Shown here piece by piece: positions 60,031 to 64,000 of a stretch of 64,000 nucleotides of DNA (position 1 is the first letter of the stretch; the number at the start of each line of letters is the position of its first letter). The stretch comes from Brassica napus (lineage: Eukaryota > Streptophyta > Magnoliopsida > Brassicales > Brassicaceae), in contig NC_063452.1 in assembly GCF_020379485.1 (NCBI RefSeq), positions 35,549,608 to 35,613,607 on the forward strand, read 5' to 3'. The position numbers and the translations under genes were made by a program. Under the pieces are notes generated by a model, which made no database searches, was not told where the DNA came from, and saw only the letters and a list, made by a program, of their open reading frames with translations.

Positions 60031-60738
60031 GAGGTAGTTGCACTAATGTGGCCAGTGACACCCATGTAAAGAAACTTGGGCTTGTTACTCGACCACTTTC
60101 TCGTCCTTTCAGGTTGGAGTGGCTAAATGAAGCTGGTGAACAGTATGTCAAGGAGAAAGTCACCGTTCCACTCACCATTGGCCGTTATGAGGATGAGATC
60201 GTGTGCAATGTCCTTCCCATGGACGACTGCCATATCCTTTTGGGTCGGCCTTGACAGTTTGATAAGAAGGCAGTACATATGGGTTCACAAACTGACATTC
60301 TTTTGATCACAAAGGAAAGAAAATTACCTTGGTTCCCTTGTCAACTTTGGAGGTGAAGGGCCGTGAACAAGAGTCTAAAGCCGACAAACCTGAGAATTCC
60401 ACCAGAAACTCCAACTTCTTCATTAAGCAAAGTCAGGTAAGGAAGTCTCTTTGCACTCAAAAGCCAATCCTTTTACTTATTTTTAAGGAATCTCTTTTGT
60501 CTTCATCTTCTTCTAACCATGCACCGGACATTCCGAGTGAGTTGCTAGGACTTTTTCTGGACTTTTTTGATGTGTTTCCAGAAGAGAACCCAAAAGGATT
60601 ACCACCAATAAGAGGCATTGAGCATCAGATCAATCTTGTCCCGGGCGCGTCTCTGCCGAACCGGCCAGCGTACCGCACCAATCCAGTCGAGACTAAAGAG
60701 CTCCAGAAACAAATTGATGACCTGCTTGACAAGGGTTA
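60031..60738 (+). pseudogene. Chromovirus-type protease and start of RT
   Basis: The protease active site reads Ile-Asp-stop-Gly-Ser-Cys-Thr: a TGA replaces the first glycine codon of Asp-Gly-Gly. The domain continues with YEDEIVCNVLPMDDCHILLGRP, then another TGA (Trp in relatives). A frame change near 60310 leads to a linker and FLDFFDVFPEENPKGLPPIR, GIEHQINLVPGASLPNRPAY and LQKQIDDLLDKGY, the RT N-terminus. At 60739 a foreign LTR follows directly. Confidence 0.88.
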
Positions 60739-62297
60739 TGATGTTAGGAGTTTTCAAGGCTCCTAAGACAAATGTTGTAGTATAGTGAATGTCGAACCAG
60801 TTCTGAGGGATATCAAAGCACTGAGAATGCAAGTACTCACTTAATCTAAGTGCAACCAATGATTTAAATGGGTTTTAAGCTATGACTAAAACTAGAAAGC
60901 AATAACAGAATGATACTTTCTTGACTAAGGGAAAAGAGAACTCATGGGCATAGGGATTAGACCTTGGGTGATCAAGTATCGAACTAAGGATGGCAAATGA
61001 TCAGTCAAACTATCAACCTTAAGCCTAGACACAATTCTAAGCAAGCTCTATGTCTAGATGAATGCTCATTTGCTAACACATCTCAAACATCAAATGTCTT
61101 TGGTTGAATAATATGAAAGCAATCATTACTAACAAGTCTATTAGCTATCTTAGCATCTTTAACAACAAATGTCTTTGGCAAAGTATACTAAAAGCCTAGG
61201 AGAGTTGTCTCAGGCATTTCATCAAACACCTTTCGGGTGGGAAATGCCTATTGATCAACTTTTGAGTGGCCAACTCAGAAGATGCATTATGAATACTCTA
61301 CTAGCAAGGAACAAGAAAGATTTACACTAAAACATCCTAGAACTAACCTAATCACCCTTGATCTCCCTAACCCATGAATTCAAAAGGTGATTACTCACTA
61401 ATCTCCATGATTCCTCTTAAACCCATATTGAATTTCAGATTAATCATGTAAAGAAATAGATAAGAAATCAACAAGAATACAAGAACATAAAAATCAAAAT
61501 CCAAGAGATGAACTTCTCAAGAGAGTTTTTTGTGTCTTTCTTAATAGATCCAAAAGATAATCTCCTCCTGGTGGCTTACAGAGTATAAAAAACATAGGTT
61601 TAGAAAATAAAAACGTGCATAATGAAATGACCAAAAGACCCTTAAGTAAAATAGAAATCGACCCAACAATAGACGCGGAGCGACCTCGGCATGTCGCTCC
61701 GAGAGGTCGCTCTGGCCTTCGGGAGCGACCTCAGTGGATCGCTCTGAGAGGTCGCTCCGGGCTTCGCTTCGTGTCGTCTCGCCATAGAGACGCGAGCGAC
61801 CTCGGGGTGTCGCTTTGGGAGGTCGCTCCGAGAGGGGTGTGAGATGCGAGCGACCTCAGTGCGTCGCTCTGGGCAAGTCGCTCCAGGGCCGATGGTTGCG
61901 AGCGACTTTGGTCCGTCGCTCCAACGGGTCGCTCTGGATCGGGAGCGACCTTGGTAGGTCGCTCTGAGAGGTCGCTCCAGGGTCATCTAAGACTGTTCGG
62001 AGTAACGAGAACGCGAGCGACTTCATGGCGTCGCTTTAGGAAGGTCCCTCTGAGAGGTGGGACACAGCGACTTCGTGATGTCGCTCCAGGAGGTCGCTCC
62101 CATGCTCTGCTCGTTTAATGATCACCTATATCACCTCCTTTGAGCTCCAAATGTCCCCAAGAACTCCATGTGGCACTCCAGTACCTAATAGAGACTCATG
62201 TATGCAAAATGCAACCTAAACATGTCTAAATCATAATCTCTATGATGAAAATGTTTATGAATGAATGGATAAAACAATGCAAATATGCAAGATATCA
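60739..62297 (-). repeat. Athila-like solo LTR in chromovirus RT
   Basis: 1559 bp with ends TGATGTTAGG and AAGATATCA and a perfect TSD, GGTTA, at 60734-60738 and 62298-62302. With the insert and one TSD discounted, the two RT halves are in frame. It has no gene, so a solo LTR is the simplest reading. Orientation (minus) is inferred from resemblance to Athila LTR composition. It carries a GAGCGACC array (61674-62102). The family recurs at 63038. Confidence 0.85.
61674..62102. repeat. GAGCGACCTC/GAGGTCGCTC array
   Basis: About 430 bp of alternating direct and inverted copies of GAGCGACCTC and GAGGTCGCTC, with spacers such as GGCATGTCGCTCC. At least fifteen boxes are visible, spaced 15-30 bp. 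The core GGTCGCT also occurs in the unrelated solo LTR at 36443. The repeats produce spurious frames (61615-61842, 61642-61986). Confidence 0.9.
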
Positions 62298-62302
62298 GGT
62301 TA

Positions 62303-63037
62303 CATCAGGGAGAGTCTCAGCCCCTGTGCTGTTCCGGTTCTATTCGTGCCAAAGAAAGATGGCTCATGGAGGATGTGTGTGGACTGTAGAGCCCTAAATA
62401 ACATCACGGTAAAGTATCGCCATCCCATTCCTCGCCTTGATGATATGTTTGATGAACTCCATGGTGCTTGTGTCTTTTCTAAGATAGATCTAAAGACTGG
62501 ATATCATCAGATTAGGATGAAAGAAGGTGATGAATGGAAAACAACCTTTAAGACAAAACTAGGTTTGTATGAGTGGCTTGTAATGCCCTTTGGTCTCACA
62601 AATGCACCTAGTACTTTTATGCGCCTAATGAATCATGTCTTGAGATCGTTTATAGGCCACTTTGTTGTAGTTTACTTTGATGATATTCTTGTTTACAGCA
62701 AAATCATTGATGAACACATTACACTTGAAATCAGTTCTTGAGGTACTAAGAAGAAAACTCTTGTTTGCTAACCTTGGGAAGTGTTCTTTTGGAACAGATC
62801 ACGTGGTCTTCTTAGGTTTTGTTGTAGGTGCAGATGGACTCCGGGTGGACGAGGAAAAGATCAAGGCCATCCGAGACTGGCCCAGTCCAACGACCGTGGG
62901 CGAGGTAAGAAGCTTTCATGGCCTGGCCGGGTTCTATCGAAGGTTTGTCCAGAACTTCAGCTCTATAGCCGCCCCTCTCACCGAAGTGATCAAGAAAAAT
63001 GTTGAGTTCAAGTGGGAACAAGCCCAAGCGGAGGCAT
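62303..63037 (+). pseudogene. Chromovirus-type RT continued, RNase H start
   Basis: RT resumes with [61 protein letters not shown] and catalytic [12 protein letters not shown] one-base shift near 62700 leads to [50 protein letters not shown] and FKWEQAQAEAL, where a second LTR copy cuts the gene. The catalytic residues are present; the gene is dead from interruptions. Confidence 0.9.
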
Positions 63038-64000
63038 TGATGTTAAGAGTTTTCAAGGCTCCTAAGACAAATGATGTAGTATAAAAGAATGTCAAACCAA
63101 TTCTAAGGGATTTCAAAGCACTGAGAATGCAAGTACTCACTTAATCTAAGTGCAACCGGTGATTTAAAAGATTTCTAAACTAATGTTTAATGCTAATGCT
63201 GTTGCAGAATAATAAAAGCGATAAATGAAGTAACTTTCTTGACTAAGGGAAAAGAGAACTCATGGGCATAGGGATTAGACCTTGGGTGATCAAGTTTCGA
63301 ACTAAGGATGGCAAACGATCAATCAAACTATCAACCTTAAGCTTAGACACAGTTCTAAACAAGCTCTATGTCTAGATGAATGTTCATTTGCTAACACATT
63401 TCAAACATCAAATGTCTTTGGTTGAATAATATGAAAGCAATTATTACTAACAAGTCTAATGGCTATCTTAGCACCTCTAACAACAAATATCTTTGGCAAA
63501 GTACGCTAAAAGCTTAGAAGAGTTGTCTCAGGCATTTCATCAAACACCTTTTGGGTGGAAAATGCCTAAAGATCAACTTTTGAGAGGCCAACTCAGAAGA
63601 TGCATTATGAATACTCTACTAGCAAGGACTAAGAATGATCTACACTAAAACATCCTAGCTCTAACCTAATCACCCTTAATCTCCCTAACCCATGAATTCA
63701 AAAGGTGCTTACTCACTAATCTCCATGATTCCTCTTAAACTCATATTGGATTTCAGATTAATCATGTAGAGAAATACAGAGAATCGATATGAAAACAACA
63801 GGACTGCAATAACAAAAATGATCAATTGAATCAAAGAGATGAACTTTCCAACTGGTTTTTGGTGGTTTTCTTAAGATCAAAAGATAATCAGCCTCCAATG
63901 GCTTACAAAAGGTACTTCAACATAGGTTTAGAAAGTGTAAAACATGCATAACAAAATGACCAAAAAGCCCTTGATAAATCATAAGTTCGACCAAATAGAC
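63038..64000 (-). repeat. Second copy of the Athila-like LTR, truncated by window end
   Basis: It starts TGATGTTAAGAGTTTTCAAG, as at 60739, and stays collinear with that copy to the window end (963 bp), with scattered substitutions and small indels. The 5 bp before it are GGCAT; the other flank is outside. It could be another solo LTR or one end of a full element. Confidence 0.85.

Larger units (their letters stand above)
57061..64000 (+). mobile_element. Chromovirus-type Ty3 element, split twice
   Basis: Plus-strand element: 5' LTR (57061-58072), PBS (58076-58089), gag with zinc knuckle, protease, RT and the first bases of RNase H, extending past the window. Pol is interrupted at 60739-62297 and again at 63038 by the same LTR family. 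In-frame stops and one frameshift make it inactive. The protease motif Asp-Gly-Gly-Ser-Cys and LLGRPWQFD-type sequence place it among chromovirus-like elements; the exact clade is not settled here. Confidence 0.85.

Noticed and set aside
61615..61986. Arg-rich frames on both strands
   Set aside because: They are by-products of the GAGCGACC repeat array.

Overview
The window is plant nuclear DNA. Introns follow GT/AG, and two host genes match Arabidopsis thaliana proteins closely enough to place it in the Brassicaceae, probably Brassica or a near relative. At the left edge, on the minus strand, lie the first 12 recognisable exons of an HPCA1-type leucine-rich-repeat receptor kinase (LRR VIII-1 family; kinase part outside the window). 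At 52.9-56.2 kb on the plus strand is a complete nine-exon ferric reduction oxidase of the FRO6/FRO7 type. From memory, these families are near neighbours in A. thaliana (about At5g49730-At5g49780), so the window looks like that locus expanded by retrotransposons.

Layout: 0.3-3.2 kb receptor kinase; 3.2-6.9 kb AT-rich spacer with a decayed Stowaway-like MITE; 6.9-21.2 kb a decayed LINE ORF1 split by an Athila-type element (element A, TSD GATCT), whose 3' LTR is itself split by a putative Helitron carrying an RPA1-like pseudogene; 21.2-28.7 kb a graveyard: PF04195-type gag-like pseudogene, PIF/Harbinger ORF1 remnant with a minisatellite, solo LTR, DUF1985 remnant, Athila-like LTR fragment; 28.7-49.9 kb a Tat-like Ty3 element containing a Ty1/copia element (29.0-33.6 kb, TSD GTTTC) and a second Athila element B (34.4-46.5 kb, TSD GTTCA), which in turn holds a solo LTR (36.3-37.4 kb, TSD CGCGT); 49.9-52 kb repeat-rich DNA with a 0.63 kb tandem duplication; 52.9-56.2 kb FRO gene; 56.3-57.1 kb Helitron-like 3' end; 57.1 kb to the right edge a chromovirus-type Ty3 element, split in pol by two copies of one LTR family (the first with TSD GGTTA).

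Target-site duplications let most insertions be ordered: LINE, then A, then its Helitron; Tat-like element, then B, then the solo LTR inside B; chromovirus, then the two LTR insertions. None of the elements looks autonomous. A and the Tat-like element have gag and protease but no recognisable reverse transcriptase or integrase. The copia element lacks protease and integrase. B keeps an open integrase but has lost part of its protease and carries stops. A recurring oddity is that several unrelated LTRs each carry a private array of short palindromic repeats; in element A the palindrome TCGATCGA also runs through the coding region and is read as repeated Ser-Ile-Asp.

The two host genes are not functionally linked by anything visible: one would be a cell-surface receptor kinase, the other a membrane ferric-chelate reductase. 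All else is mobile DNA or its remains.
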